Notes under the pieces: generated by a model
The model's database searches: none
The model's input: only the letters and a program-made list of their open reading frames with translations
What the model was told of the DNA's origin: nothing
Assembly: GCF_030818545.1 (NCBI RefSeq)
Contig: NZ_JAUTAH010000001.1
Span: 873,001 to 937,000, forward strand
Direction of reading: 5' to 3'
Length of the DNA: 64,000 bases
Source: Brevundimonas sp. SORGH_AS_0993
GTDB lineage: Bacteria > Pseudomonadota > Alphaproteobacteria > Caulobacterales > Caulobacteraceae
In this document: positions 28,553 through 40,064 of the stretch, piece after piece
Numbering within the stretch: position 1 is the stretch's first letter
How the letters are laid out: each line of letters begins with the position of its first letter
Position numbers and translations under genes: made by a program

Positions 28553-30144
28553 CACTCCGCGATCGGCAGTTTTTTGGGCTTGGCCGCCTTGAGCCAGTAG
28601 CCGAGCAGGACCTGGGCGACCAGGACCGACGAGAAGACCGAAGTGAACACGCCGATGGTCAGGGTCCAGGCGAAGCCGCGCACAGGCCCTTCGCCGAACA
28701 CGAACATGATGCCGGCCGCGACCAGAGTGGTCAGGTTGGCGTCGATGATGGTGCCCATGGCCTTGTTGAAACCGGCGTCCATCGAGGCGACGACGCTGCG
28801 GCCTGCCCGGGCCTCGTCGCGCATCCGCTCGTAGATCAGGACGTTGGCGTCCACCGCGACCGCAAAGGTCAGGATCAGACCGGCGATGCCGGGCAGGGTC
28901 AGGGTGGCCTGGGTCAGGGACATGGCCGCCACGATCAGCACGCCGTTCAGCACCAGACCGACCACGGACACGCCGCCGAACAGGAAACCGTAGGCCAGGA
29001 TCATGAAGACCACGATGATGGCGAAACCGACGGCGGTGGACAGGGCGCCGGCGGCGACCGCGTCCGCGCCCAGTTCGGCGGTCACGGTCCGACGCTCCTC
29101 GACCTTCAGCGGCGCCGGCAGGGCGCCCCCGTTCAGCAGGTTCACCAGGGTCGAGGCTTCCTGAATGGTGAAGTTGCCGGTGATCTGACCCGATCCCGAG
29201 GTGATCGCGCTCTGGATCGTCGGCGCCGAAATGACCTTGCCGTCCAGGATGATGGCGAACGGCTTCTGTAGGTTGGCGGCCGTCGCCTCGCCGAACCGAC
29301 GCGCGCCGGCCCCGTCGAAGCGGAAGTCGATGGCCGGGCGGCCGCTCTGGTCGGAGCCGACGCCCGCGCGGGTCAGGTTCTCGCCCGACACCAGCACACG
29401 CTTCTTGACCAGATAGGGGGTGCCGTCCTCGCCTTGCAGCAGTTCGGAACCCGGCGGCACGCGACCGGCCATAGCGTCCTGGACCGAGTTCTCGACGTCC
29501 ACCATCTGGAAGGTCAACTGCGCCGTCTGGCCGATGACCTCTTCCAGCTTGGTCGGATCGCTCTCGCCCGGCGCCTGGACCACGATCCGGTCGGAGCCCT
29601 GGCGGGTGATGGAGGGTTCACGGGTGCCCAGGCTGTCGATCCGGCGGCGCACCACCTCGATCGACTGATCCACGGCCGTCGCGCCCATGCTGTTCAGCGC
29701 GGCGTCGGTATAGGCGAAGCGAATGCGGTTATCGCCCAGACGGGTCGCCGTCCGCTCGACCTGGGCGCCGGGGCCGGCCTGACCGCCCAGTTGCTGCAAC
29801 GCCTTGAAGGCCGCATCGCTCTGAGCCGGGTTCGCCAGGGTCACGACCACGCCGCCCGTCTCGCGCTGGAAGCCGTTGGTCGGGATGCCCGCGCCGTTCA
29901 AGGTGACGCGCACGTCTTCGATCAGATTGGTGACGCGCTTCTCGCGCATCGTCGGCACATCGACTTCGAGCAGCAGATAGGAGCCGCCCTGCAGGTCGAG
30001 GCCCAGGTTCAGCGCGTTCTTCGGCAGCCAGCCGGGCAAGGCTTCGCGCTGAGCAGGGCTCAGCAGGTTGGGGAAGGCCAGCAAGCAGCCGAGAACCGCC
30101 GAAACGACGACGAGAATGATTTTCCAGCGCGAGAGCTGAATCAT
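28552..30144 (-). CDS. secD: Protein translocase subunit SecD
   Basis: 530-aa RND-superfamily inner-membrane protein, partner of SecF. Seen features are LNLGLDLQGGSYLLLEVD at the first periplasmic domain, RIVVQAPGESDP, PFAIILDGKVISAPTIQS, FTIQEASTLVNLLNGGALPAPL, and the transmembrane motif AVDANVLIYERMRDE. Length is typical for alphaproteobacteria. The order yajC-secD-secF is the conserved one; yajC ends 32 bp upstream. Confidence 0.96.
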   Translation of the reverse strand: MIQLSRWKIILVVVSAVLGCLLAFPNLLSPAQREALPGWLPKNALNLGLDLQGGSYLLLEVDVPTMREKRVTNLIEDVRVTLNGAGIPTNGFQRETGGVVVTLANPAQSDAAFKALQQLGGQAGPGAQVERTATRLGDNRIRFAYTDAALNSMGATAVDQSIEVVRRRIDSLGTREPSITRQGSDRIVVQAPGESDPTKLEEVIGQTAQLTFQMVDVENSVQDAMAGRVPPGSELLQGEDGTPYLVKKRVLVSGENLTRAGVGSDQSGRPAIDFRFDGAGARRFGEATAANLQKPFAIILDGKVISAPTIQSAITSGSGQITGNFTIQEASTLVNLLNGGALPAPLKVEERRTVTAELGADAVAAGALSTAVGFAIIVVFMILAYGFLFGGVSVVGLVLNGVLIVAAMSLTQATLTLPGIAGLILTFAVAVDANVLIYERMRDEARAGRSVVASMDAGFNKAMGTIIDANLTTLVAAGIMFVFGEGPVRGFAWTLTIGVFTSVFSSVLVAQVLLGYWLKAAKPKKLPIAE

Positions 30145-30176
30145 GTGGGCGGTCCCCGGTCAGCGATACGCGGTGT

Positions 30177-30494
30177 TCAGGCCTTGGAGTCGTTGGCGGC
30201 GATGGCGGTGCGGTTACGCACCTCTGCGATCATCGCCTTGACCACGCGCACATTGACGCTGGGCGCGATCTCGACATTGACCTCGGCCTCCTCGACGCGC
30301 GTGACCCTGCCGATCATGCCGCTGCCCAGGACGACGGTGTCGCCGCGCTTCACGGCCGCGATGGCGGCGGCGTGGTCCTTGGCACGCTTCTGCTGCGGAC
30401 GGATCAGCAGGAAGTAGAACAGGATGAAGATGGCGACGATCGGCAGGAACTGCATGATCACGGCCATAATGCCGCCGTCAGCTGGGGCGCCCAT
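30177..30494 (-). CDS. yajC: Preprotein translocase accessory subunit YajC
   Basis: 105-aa single-pass protein of the SecDF-YajC complex. An N-terminal transmembrane helix (IMQFLPIVAIFILFYFLLI) is followed by the family motif RPQQKRAKDH and a small cytoplasmic beta domain (LKRGDTVVLGSGMIGRVT-like, here VKRGDTVVLGSGMIGRV). It is the first gene of the yajC-secD-secF operon. Confidence 0.95.
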   Translation of the reverse strand: MGAPADGGIMAVIMQFLPIVAIFILFYFLLIRPQQKRAKDHAAAIAAVKRGDTVVLGSGMIGRVTRVEEAEVNVEIAPSVNVRVVKAMIAEVRNRTAIAANDSKA

Positions 30495-30597
30495 GGGAAG
30501 TCTCCGAACACGAGGGGGACAGCCCTCGTCGGCGCCCCATTAAAACGAGGCGCGGAACCTAGGGCCGCGTCTCGCGGATTGCAACGCGGCGAAATCG

Positions 30598-31710
30598 CTA
30601 TCGCGGCAATACGCTCAAAGGATCGACCGCGACCGGGTCGTCGCCCTGCATCTGGCGGGTCTCGAAATGGATCGACGGGCGGCCGTCGCCGGCGGTCATG
30701 CCGACGGTGCCGATCTGCTGACCCGCGCGCACGTCCTCGCCGTCGCGCACCGTCGCAGAGCCCAGATGACCATAGACGGTGCGCCAGCCGCCGACGTGGA
30801 CGATCAGCACCGTCAGTCCCTGCCCGACCAGGTCGTCGCCGACATAGGCCACGCGACCGGCCGCAGAGGCGGTCACGGCGGTTCCCGCAGGCGCGCCGAT
30901 GTTGACGCCATTGTTCCGCTCGCCCATGCCGACCGGGCCGAACCGGCGCAGGATGTCGCCTCGCACAGGCCAGGCCAGGCCCACAGAGGCGCCGGCGGCG
31001 CTCGTCGGCGCGGCGACTGGCGCTACAGCCGTGGGCCGGGGCGGGGCTGGTCGAGTCTGGGCCGGCAGGGCCGCATTGCCCGAGGGCGGCGGCGGGGGCG
31101 GCGGCACGACGCCCGCGTTCGGCACATAGACTCCCGTCGGCGAAGGTCCGGTCGCATAGGGATCGGACCCGGTGTCGACCGCCGATTCCGGCAGGATGAT
31201 TCGCTGGCCCGTCGTGATCGCGCCGCGCGGCCCCAGGCCGTTCAGATCGATCAGGACCTGAACCGGCGTCTGGAACCGGCGTCCGACGCCCGAAATCGTG
31301 TCGCCTGCCTGAATCACATAGGCCGCCCCTGGCACGGTCGAGGTGGAACGCGGTTGCGACGGGGGCGTCACGCTGGACGGAGGGGCATAGGCGGGCTGAC
31401 CGGGCGTATAGGGGGTGGTCGCCGGCGGCGGCAGGGCCCCGCCGTCGATCTGACCCACCGGCGCGGTCGCCATCGGCGCGGGCGGCGAAGAAGGCTGGGT
31501 CTGCGCCGGGGCCGGGGCCGGGGCCGAGACCGGATAGCCGCCTTGCGCCTGCCCCCCCTGCGGCGCCGGATAGGCGGGGCCCGTATGGCCCGGCACGGGC
31601 GTGGGCCGCGTGGAGTAGCGGGGTTCGGACGGATAGGTGATGCAGGCCGCCGTGCTCAGCGCCGCCCCCGCGATCAGAACCGCTCTCATCCAGCCCGACA
31701 TTCTCGCCAC
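30598..31710 (-). CDS. NlpD-like LysM/M23 murein hydrolase activator
   Basis: 370-aa envelope protein. The N-terminus is an export signal ending in a possible but non-ideal lipobox (LSTAAC, Cys23). A long Pro/Ala/Gln-rich linker follows, then one LysM peptidoglycan-binding domain (YVIQAGDTISGVGRRFQTP to RIILPE) and a C-terminal M23/LytM domain (GDILRRFGPVGMGERNNGVN, TVYGHLG, RPSIHFETR). The usual first zinc-ligand His in the H-x-G-x-D motif is Asn here (NNGVNIG), so it is probably a catalytically dead activator of an amidase, as in NlpD. Position downstream of surE and pcm supports this. Confidence 0.85.
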   Translation of the reverse strand: MARMSGWMRAVLIAGAALSTAACITYPSEPRYSTRPTPVPGHTGPAYPAPQGGQAQGGYPVSAPAPAPAQTQPSSPPAPMATAPVGQIDGGALPPPATTPYTPGQPAYAPPSSVTPPSQPRSTSTVPGAAYVIQAGDTISGVGRRFQTPVQVLIDLNGLGPRGAITTGQRIILPESAVDTGSDPYATGPSPTGVYVPNAGVVPPPPPPPSGNAALPAQTRPAPPRPTAVAPVAAPTSAAGASVGLAWPVRGDILRRFGPVGMGERNNGVNIGAPAGTAVTASAAGRVAYVGDDLVGQGLTVLIVHVGGWRTVYGHLGSATVRDGEDVRAGQQIGTVGMTAGDGRPSIHFETRQMQGDDPVAVDPLSVLPR

Positions 31711-31863
31711 CGGCCGCTCCTCTCAGGGTTGATCCTCGCCCGCCCGGTTTGCCCGCTCGCGGCCCGAAATCCAACCCCGCAAACCGCACGGAATTGGGGC
31801 GCGAAGGTTAACGGCCCAAACAACCAGCGACCGCGACGCGCGCCGTGGTCCGCAAAGGAGGTT

Positions 31864-32508
31864 TTATCCCTCCTTCGCCGTCCCCTCCACCAGGGGCACG
31901 AACCGCACTTCGGTCAGGCTTTCGCGGCGGAAGGCGCCGTCGCCCTGGCCGACATAGCGGTGCAGGATCTGGACCGAGGTGCGCCCCACAGGGGCCACCA
32001 GCACGCCGTTGGGCTTCAGCTGTTTCAGCAGTTCGGTCGGCTCGGTCGGGGCGGCGGCCGTGATCATGATCCGGTCGAACGGCGCCTGTTCGGGCCAGCC
32101 CAGCCCGCCGTCCCCGTGCCGGGTGATCACGTTGTCCACGCCCAGCAGCTTCAGCCGCGCCTCCGCCTCGGCCAGCAGGCTGCGATAGCGTTCGACCGAA
32201 TAGACATAGCGCGCCAGCTTCGACAGCACCGCGCACTGGTATCCGCTGCCCGTGCCGATCTCCAGCACCCGGTGGCGCGGCTGCACCTCCAGCGCCTGGG
32301 TCATCAGGCCGACGATATAGGGCTGGCTGATCGTCTGGGCGCAATCGATGGGCAGGGCCTGGTCCTCCCAGGCTTGGTCCAGGAATTTCTCGTGCACGAA
32401 GACCGAACGGTCCACGCTCTCCATGGCCCCCAGGACGCGCGCGTCGGTCACGCCCTGCCGCCGCAACGACAGGATCAGGCGGCCGGCGCGGTCGTCGTGC
32501 AGGTTCAT
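31864..32508 (-). CDS. pcm: Protein-L-isoaspartate O-methyltransferase
   Basis: 214-aa SAM-dependent repair enzyme that methylates isoaspartyl residues in damaged proteins. The family signature around DQALPIDCAQTISQPYIVGL, the SAM motif VLEIGTGSGYQCAVLSKLA and YSVERYRSL are present, as is FDRIMITAAAP. It overlaps the surE stop by 4 nt. A short stem, AAGGAGG at 31855-31861 paired with CCTCCTT at 31869-31875, straddles its stop codon and lacks a T run, so any termination there would be weak. Confidence 0.94.
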   Translation of the reverse strand: MNLHDDRAGRLILSLRRQGVTDARVLGAMESVDRSVFVHEKFLDQAWEDQALPIDCAQTISQPYIVGLMTQALEVQPRHRVLEIGTGSGYQCAVLSKLARYVYSVERYRSLLAEAEARLKLLGVDNVITRHGDGGLGWPEQAPFDRIMITAAAPTEPTELLKQLKPNGVLVAPVGRTSVQILHRYVGQGDGAFRRESLTEVRFVPLVEGTAKEG

Positions 32509-33296
32509 GCGGCCTTCACCGCCTTGGGCGGCGCCCCGCCCAACACCTTCTTCAGGTCGTTGACGCTGGCCCTATGCGTCAGGTCGATGTGCAGGGGCGT
32601 GACCGAAATCCGCCCCTCGTCGATGGCGCGCAGATCGGTGCCTTGCGGATGCTCCTGCTTCTCGCCCCGGAAACTCATCCAGTAGTAGTCGCGGCCGCGC
32701 AGATCGGTGCGGCGCACGGCGTGCATCTCGCCCACGTCGCGGAACCCTTGGGTCGTCACCTCGACCTGTTCCACCGCCTCGGGCGGGCGGTTGGGGAAGT
32801 TCAGGTTCATCACCACGCCGTTCGCCCATTTCTGCTCCAGCAGCCGGGCGATGATGGCGGGCGCGAATTCCTCCGCCGTCTCCCAGTGCGCGACCACCTC
32901 GTCGTGGAACCGCTCCAGGCTCTGGCTCAGGGCGATGGAGCGGATGCCGAACGCCATGCCCTGAAGCGCACCCGCCACCGTGCCGGAATAGCTGACGTCC
33001 TCGCCGATGTTGTGCCCGCGATTGACGCCCGACAGCACCAGGTCCGGCTTTTCCGGCATCAGGTCGTTGACGGCCAGAACGACGCAATCGGTCGGCGTCC
33101 CCGTCACCGCGAACCGCTTTTCGCCCAGGTTCAGCACCCGCAGAGGCTCGGTCAGGGTGATCCCCCGCCCCTTGCCCGACTGCTCGACGGCGGGCGCGCA
33201 CACCCAGACATCGTCGCTGATGGAGCGCGCGATCCGCTCCAGGCATTCCAGCCCCTCGGCCTCGATCCCGTCGTCGTTGGTCAGAAGAATCCGCAC
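32505..33296 (-). CDS. surE: 5'/3'-nucleotidase SurE
   Basis: 263-aa metal-dependent nucleoside monophosphate phosphatase. The catalytic Asp pair is in RILLTNDDGIEAEGL at the N-terminus. Further family segments are VCAPAVEQSGKGRGITL, VTGTPTDCVVLAVND, DLVLSGVNRGHNIGEDVSYSG and SGTVAGALQGMAFG. The GTG at 33296, which gives VRILLTNDDG, matches the family start better than the ATG at 33320, which lies inside serS. It sits between serS and pcm with minimal spacing. Confidence 0.94.
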   Translation of the reverse strand: MRILLTNDDGIEAEGLECLERIARSISDDVWVCAPAVEQSGKGRGITLTEPLRVLNLGEKRFAVTGTPTDCVVLAVNDLMPEKPDLVLSGVNRGHNIGEDVSYSGTVAGALQGMAFGIRSIALSQSLERFHDEVVAHWETAEEFAPAIIARLLEQKWANGVVMNLNFPNRPPEAVEQVEVTTQGFRDVGEMHAVRRTDLRGRDYYWMSFRGEKQEHPQGTDLRAIDEGRISVTPLHIDLTHRASVNDLKKVLGGAPPKAVKAA

Positions 33297-33297
33297 T

Positions 33298-35551
<2,254 letters not shown>

Positions 35552-37282
35552 ATGGCCACGCTTCGCCCCGACACGCTGGCGACCTCGCTCGCGCGCATCT
35601 TCGAAGGTCGCATGGTCGACCGGGCCAGCTGGTTTGCGCTGACCGGCGGCGAGCCGCTGTTCACCGAGGGCGATCCGGCCGACACCCTGTATCTGGTCCG
35701 CTCCGGTCGTCTGGGCGTGTTTCGGATGGAGGCGGATCAACCGCCGCACATGCTGGGCGTGGTCAAGACGGGCGAGCCGGTGGGCGAAATGGCCATGCTG
35801 GCCGGCACGCCCCACACCGCAACCGTCGTCGCCCTGAGGGACAGCGAGATCCTGGCCCTGCCGCGCGAAGCCTTCTTCGAGGCCGCCCGGACCGAACCGG
35901 ACCTGATGGTCGAACTGTCGCGCCTGATGATCCACCGCGCCCGCGAGCGCACGGCCGGCGCGTCGGAGCCCAGCGTCTTCGGCTTCGTCTCGGCCCGGCC
36001 GCGGCCGATCCGCGCCTTCGTCGAACGCATCGGCGCCGCCATCCAGGCCATGGGCTTCACCTGTCAGGTCATCGACCAGTCGGCCCTGGCCTCGGCGTCC
36101 GAATGGTTCAGCCGGGTGGAGGGCGACCACGACTACGTCCTCTATGTCGCCGAACAGGATCAGCCCGCCTGGGCCAGCCTGTGCGCGCGGCAGGTGGACC
36201 GGATGTTCATCGTCGGCAGCGGGCTTCTGGCGCCCCCGTCCGCCGTGCCGCGTCGCCAGGGCTTCGGCGAGGGCCGCCGTCTGACCGACCTGATCCTGCT
36301 GCGCGATCCGCGCATGCATCATCCGGCCAACACGCGCGTCTGGCTGGATGCGCTACAGCCCGACCGCTGGTTCCACTGCGTCGAAGGACTGGCCGCCGAC
36401 GCCGAGCGCATCGCCCGCGTCGTGACCGGGACCGCCATCGGCCTGGTCCTGTCGGGCGGCGGGGCGCGCGCCTACTGCCACATCGGCGCGGTCAAGGCGC
36501 TGCAAGAGGCCAAGGTGCCCATCGACTTCGCCGGCGGGTCGTCCATGGGCGCGGTCGTCGCCGCCGGCCCCGCCCTGGGCTGGAGCCATGAGCGGCTGGA
36601 TTTCGAGATCCGCCGCGCCTTCGTGGAGTCCAATCCCCTGTCGGACCTCGCCGTGCCGATCATCGCCATGACCCGGGCGCGCAAGGTCGCCGGCCTGTTG
36701 CAGCGGGCCTATGGCGACATCGACCTGGCGGACCTGGCTCTGCCCTTCTTCGCCGTCTCGTCCAACCTGACCTCCGGCCGGATCGAGGTGCATCGCAGCG
36801 GCCTGATGCGCCGCGCCATGCGCGCCTCCATCGCCATTCCCGGCGTCCTGCCGCCCGTCGTCATCGACGGCCAGGTGCTGGTCGACGGCGCCGTGCTGAA
36901 GAACTTCCCCACCAGCGTGATGCGCCAGCTGAACAGCGGTCCCATCATCGGCGTGGACATGTCCCAGACGCGCGGCGTCGATCCCCAGGCGCTGGAGAAC
37001 CCGCCGTCCTGGTGGAAATGGGTGCTGTCGGGCGCCTGGAAGGCCGGTCCGCCCATCGTCTCGATCCTGATGCGCGCGGCCACCATCACCACAGACACGG
37101 AGATGGAACATTCGCGCGCCGGAGCCGACGTGCTGGTCCTGCCTCAGATCACCAGCACCGACATCCGCGACTGGAAGACCTACGACGGTCCCGTCGCCAC
37201 CGGCTACGAGGCGATGAACGCCGCGCTGGCCGAACTGACAGAACCCGTCACCCACCTGAGGCGACGGGTTCCGGCCCTCTAA
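35552..37282 (+). CDS. Patatin-like phospholipase with N-terminal cyclic-nucleotide-binding domain (NTE family)
   Basis: 576-aa protein of the neuropathy-target-esterase type. The N-terminal domain (about residues 15-130) is a cNMP-binding fold (GGEPLFTEGDPADTLYLVRSG, GEPVGEMAMLAGTPHTATV). The patatin domain begins near residue 298 with the oxyanion segment LVLSGGGARAYCHIGAVKAL. The nucleophile Ser lies in GGSSMGAVV (about residue 329) and the catalytic Asp in VDGAVL (about residue 443). No signal peptide is seen. It probably hydrolyses phospholipids or lysophospholipids at the membrane. The ATG at 35552 starts the recognisable domain; the open frame upstream to 35183 is non-coding in character. 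Confidence 0.9.
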   Translation: MATLRPDTLATSLARIFEGRMVDRASWFALTGGEPLFTEGDPADTLYLVRSGRLGVFRMEADQPPHMLGVVKTGEPVGEMAMLAGTPHTATVVALRDSEILALPREAFFEAARTEPDLMVELSRLMIHRARERTAGASEPSVFGFVSARPRPIRAFVERIGAAIQAMGFTCQVIDQSALASASEWFSRVEGDHDYVLYVAEQDQPAWASLCARQVDRMFIVGSGLLAPPSAVPRRQGFGEGRRLTDLILLRDPRMHHPANTRVWLDALQPDRWFHCVEGLAADAERIARVVTGTAIGLVLSGGGARAYCHIGAVKALQEAKVPIDFAGGSSMGAVVAAGPALGWSHERLDFEIRRAFVESNPLSDLAVPIIAMTRARKVAGLLQRAYGDIDLADLALPFFAVSSNLTSGRIEVHRSGLMRRAMRASIAIPGVLPPVVIDGQVLVDGAVLKNFPTSVMRQLNSGPIIGVDMSQTRGVDPQALENPPSWWKWVLSGAWKAGPPIVSILMRAATITTDTEMEHSRAGADVLVLPQITSTDIRDWKTYDGPVATGYEAMNAALAELTEPVTHLRRRVPAL

Positions 37283-37285
37283 AAT

Positions 37286-39091
37286 CTAAAGCGGCGCGCA
37301 GGCCCGCTTAAGCCAGTCCAGCGCCTCGCCGTCCATCAACGGCCCGACCTTGGCCAGCGTCTCGGCGTGATAGGCGTCGACATAGGCCCGCTCGTCCGGC
37401 GTCAGCATCTCCACCGCGATCAGCCTGCGGTCGATCGGCGCGAAGGTCAGCTGCTCGAACCCGTGCATCGGCCGCTCGCCGCCCTCCGGAACCACGGCCG
37501 GCGTCACCACCTGCAGCGTCTCGATGCGAATGCCCCAATGGCCTTCGCGATAATAGCCCGGCTCGTTGGACAGGATCATGCCTTCCAGCAGCGGCTGGGA
37601 CGTACCCCATTTCGCGATCCGCTGCGGCCCCTCGTGGACGCCCAGATAGCTGCCGACGCCGTGACCCGTGCCGTGATCGTAATCCAGCCCCGCCGCCCAC
37701 ATCGGGGCCCGCGCGATGGCGTCCAGCGCCATGCCGCTGGTCCCGGCGGGGAAGCGGATCGTCGCCATGGCGACGTGCGCCTTCAGAACCAGGGTGAACT
37801 TGTGGCGCTGGTCCTCGCTCGGCTCGCCGATGGCCATGGTGCGGGTCACGTCGGTCGTGCCGTCCAGATACTGACCGCCGCCGTCCACCAGCAGCAGCGA
37901 ACCCTTCTCGACCTTGCGGATCGTGGCGCCGACCGGCTTGTAATGCGGCAGGGCGCCGTTCGGCCCGGCCCCGGCGATGGTGTCGAAGCTCAGGTCCTTC
38001 AGCGCGCCGGTCGCCTCGCGGAACCGCTCCAGCGTCTCGACCACCTCGCGCTCGTCCGGCAGCGTCTCCTGCGCCACCGTATCGACCCAGTGCAGGAACC
38101 GGCTCAGCGCCGCCCCGTCGCGGATATGGGCCTGACGGCTGCCTTCGATTTCGACCGCATTCTTGACGGCGCGCGGCACGGCGCAGGGGTCCGTCGCCCG
38201 CACCACCGTCGCCCCCGCCTGCTCCAGCCGGTCGAAATACCAGGCCGAGGACAGCGCCGGATCGATCATCACCTTCTGGCCCGACAGCCCGTCCAGCGCG
38301 GCCGAAAGCTGCTCGGTCGCCTCGATGCGAACATCGTCGCCCAGCCAGCCCGGCAACGCATTCGTCGCCTTGGCCGGGTCCAGGAACAGCCGCGCCTTGC
38401 CGTCCGCCGCCAGGATGGCTTGCCCGATCGGCAGAGGCGACCGGATCACGTCTCCGCCGCGCACATTGAACAGCCAGGCGATGGACATCGGCGCCGTCAG
38501 CACGACCGCGTCGGCGCCCGCATCCGCCACCGCCCTGCCGATCCGCGCCCGCTTCGCCGCATGGCTTTCGCCGGAATAGGCGTCCTCGTGCGGCACGACC
38601 GGCGCCGTCGGCTGGGCCGGGCGATCCGCGCCCCAGGCCAGGTCCAGCGGATTGGCGTCCACGGGCTTCAGCGTCGCCCCCGCCTTCTCGGCCGCCGCCT
38701 TGAAGCCGACCAGGGCGTCGGGGCTGTGCAGACGCGGATCGTAACCGATCACCGCCCCCTTGGCCGCCGTCTCCAGATAGGCGGCGACGTCGTTCAGGTC
38801 GCGCCGTTCGAACAGGGCCGGATCGGTCTGGGCCTTCACCTGAACGGTGTAGCGGCCGTCGGTGAACATGCTGGCCCGGTCCTGGAACACGACCGCCGCC
38901 CCGGCCGAGCCGGTAAAGCCCGTCGCCCAGGCCAGACGCTCGTTCGCGTCCGGCAGATATTCGTTCTGATGCTCGTCCTCGTGCGGGATCAGGAAACCGT
39001 CCAGCCCCTGCCTGGCCATCTCTGCGCGCAGCAGCGGCAGGTGCTTGGCCCCAAAGGACGGATCGGTCGTCTCGTCGAACGTCTGGCGCAT
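37286..39091 (-). CDS. pepP: Xaa-Pro aminopeptidase (M24B family)
   Basis: 601-aa cytosolic metallopeptidase of the longer type with two creatinase-like N-terminal domains before the pita-bread catalytic domain. Metal ligands are visible: the Asp pair in LLVDGGGQYLDGTTDVTRTM, the His in HGTGHGVGSYLGVHEGP, the Glu in LSNEPGYYREGHWGIRIE and the final Glu in the same C-terminal segment. It removes N-terminal residues preceding proline. The N-terminal part (YLPDANERLAWATGFTGSAG) is typical. prmA lies 9 bp upstream on the same strand. Confidence 0.92.
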   Translation of the reverse strand: MRQTFDETTDPSFGAKHLPLLRAEMARQGLDGFLIPHEDEHQNEYLPDANERLAWATGFTGSAGAAVVFQDRASMFTDGRYTVQVKAQTDPALFERRDLNDVAAYLETAAKGAVIGYDPRLHSPDALVGFKAAAEKAGATLKPVDANPLDLAWGADRPAQPTAPVVPHEDAYSGESHAAKRARIGRAVADAGADAVVLTAPMSIAWLFNVRGGDVIRSPLPIGQAILAADGKARLFLDPAKATNALPGWLGDDVRIEATEQLSAALDGLSGQKVMIDPALSSAWYFDRLEQAGATVVRATDPCAVPRAVKNAVEIEGSRQAHIRDGAALSRFLHWVDTVAQETLPDEREVVETLERFREATGALKDLSFDTIAGAGPNGALPHYKPVGATIRKVEKGSLLLVDGGGQYLDGTTDVTRTMAIGEPSEDQRHKFTLVLKAHVAMATIRFPAGTSGMALDAIARAPMWAAGLDYDHGTGHGVGSYLGVHEGPQRIAKWGTSQPLLEGMILSNEPGYYREGHWGIRIETLQVVTPAVVPEGGERPMHGFEQLTFAPIDRRLIAVEMLTPDERAYVDAYHAETLAKVGPLMDGEALDWLKRACAPL

Positions 39092-39100
39092 GGCTTTTCC

Positions 39101-39970
39101 TTACCCGGCCTTGCGCAGTTGCAGCGCGCTCCAGGCGTCATGATGAATGGTCTGCTCGACGACAAAGCCCAGCGACAGATAGGCTTCCAGCACCCGTTCC
39201 TCCTGCGTCCGCAACAGGCCGGACAGGATGGCGACACCGCCCGGCTTCAACGCCGCCCCGATCTCGGGCGCCAGCTCCACCAGCGGCGCGGCCAGGATGT
39301 TGGCGAACACCAGATCATACGGCAGGTGCTGGGCGATGCGCGGATCGCTCAGGCCGTCTGCGAAATAGAAGTCGCATTCGGCGTCGTTGATCTCGGCGTT
39401 CTCGTTGGCGATCCGGGCCGACGGCTCGTCGATGTCGGTGCCGACCGCGATGGGCGTGCCGGTCTTGGCCGCCGCAATGGCCAGAACGCCCGTGCCGCAG
39501 CCGACGTCCAGCACCTTCTCGAACGTCTCGGTCTTCAACAGATTATCGAACGCCTCCAGGCAGCCGACCGTCGTGCCGTGGTGGCCGGTTCCAAAGGCGG
39601 CGCCGGCGTCGATCTTCAGCGTCACCCGCCCCTGCGGCACCTTTCCCTGATCGTGCGCGCCATAGACGAAGAACCGCCCGGCCTCGACCGGCGGCAGGCC
39701 CGACAGCGACATGGCCAGCCAGTCGGCGTCGGCCAGCTTTTCGACCATGACCTCCAGCCCGTCGTGCGCCCGCAGGGTCGCGGCGATCCCTTCGGCCTCT
39801 TCTTCCGTGGTCGGAAAGGCGTCGATGCGCCAGACGCCCTTGTCCTCGTCCTCCTCAAGGATCGAATAGGTCGCGCCTTCCAGCAGGGGGTCTGCATCTA
39901 TGGCGGCGGCGGCGGTCTCGGCCGGGACGCGCGGACCCCGCGCGATTATCTGAAGAGCGGACTCGGACAT
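39101..39970 (-). CDS. prmA: Ribosomal protein L11 methyltransferase
   Basis: 289-aa SAM-dependent enzyme that methylates ribosomal protein L11. An N-terminal substrate-recognition domain of about 110 residues precedes the Rossmann domain. SAM motifs are [20 protein letters not shown] and [17 protein letters not shown], and the catalytic-loop motif is [33 protein letters not shown] is also conserved in the family. Co-directional with pepP. Family length is normal. Confidence 0.93.
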   Translation of the reverse strand: MSESALQIIARGPRVPAETAAAAIDADPLLEGATYSILEEDEDKGVWRIDAFPTTEEEAEGIAATLRAHDGLEVMVEKLADADWLAMSLSGLPPVEAGRFFVYGAHDQGKVPQGRVTLKIDAGAAFGTGHHGTTVGCLEAFDNLLKTETFEKVLDVGCGTGVLAIAAAKTGTPIAVGTDIDEPSARIANENAEINDAECDFYFADGLSDPRIAQHLPYDLVFANILAAPLVELAPEIGAALKPGGVAILSGLLRTQEERVLEAYLSLGFVVEQTIHHDAWSALQLRKAG

Positions 39971-40064
39971 TTCTCAAACACCGGTAATATGGCGAATCGT
40001 AGCGATCCGGTGCTGAACGCCCGTCGCCGCCGCGTTTTTATCAAACCGAGGGGTCGGGGAATAC

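Noticed and set aside
31855..31875. Terminator after pcm
   Set aside because: Stem AAGGAGG/CCTCCTT overlaps the stop codon and lacks a T run, so support is weak.
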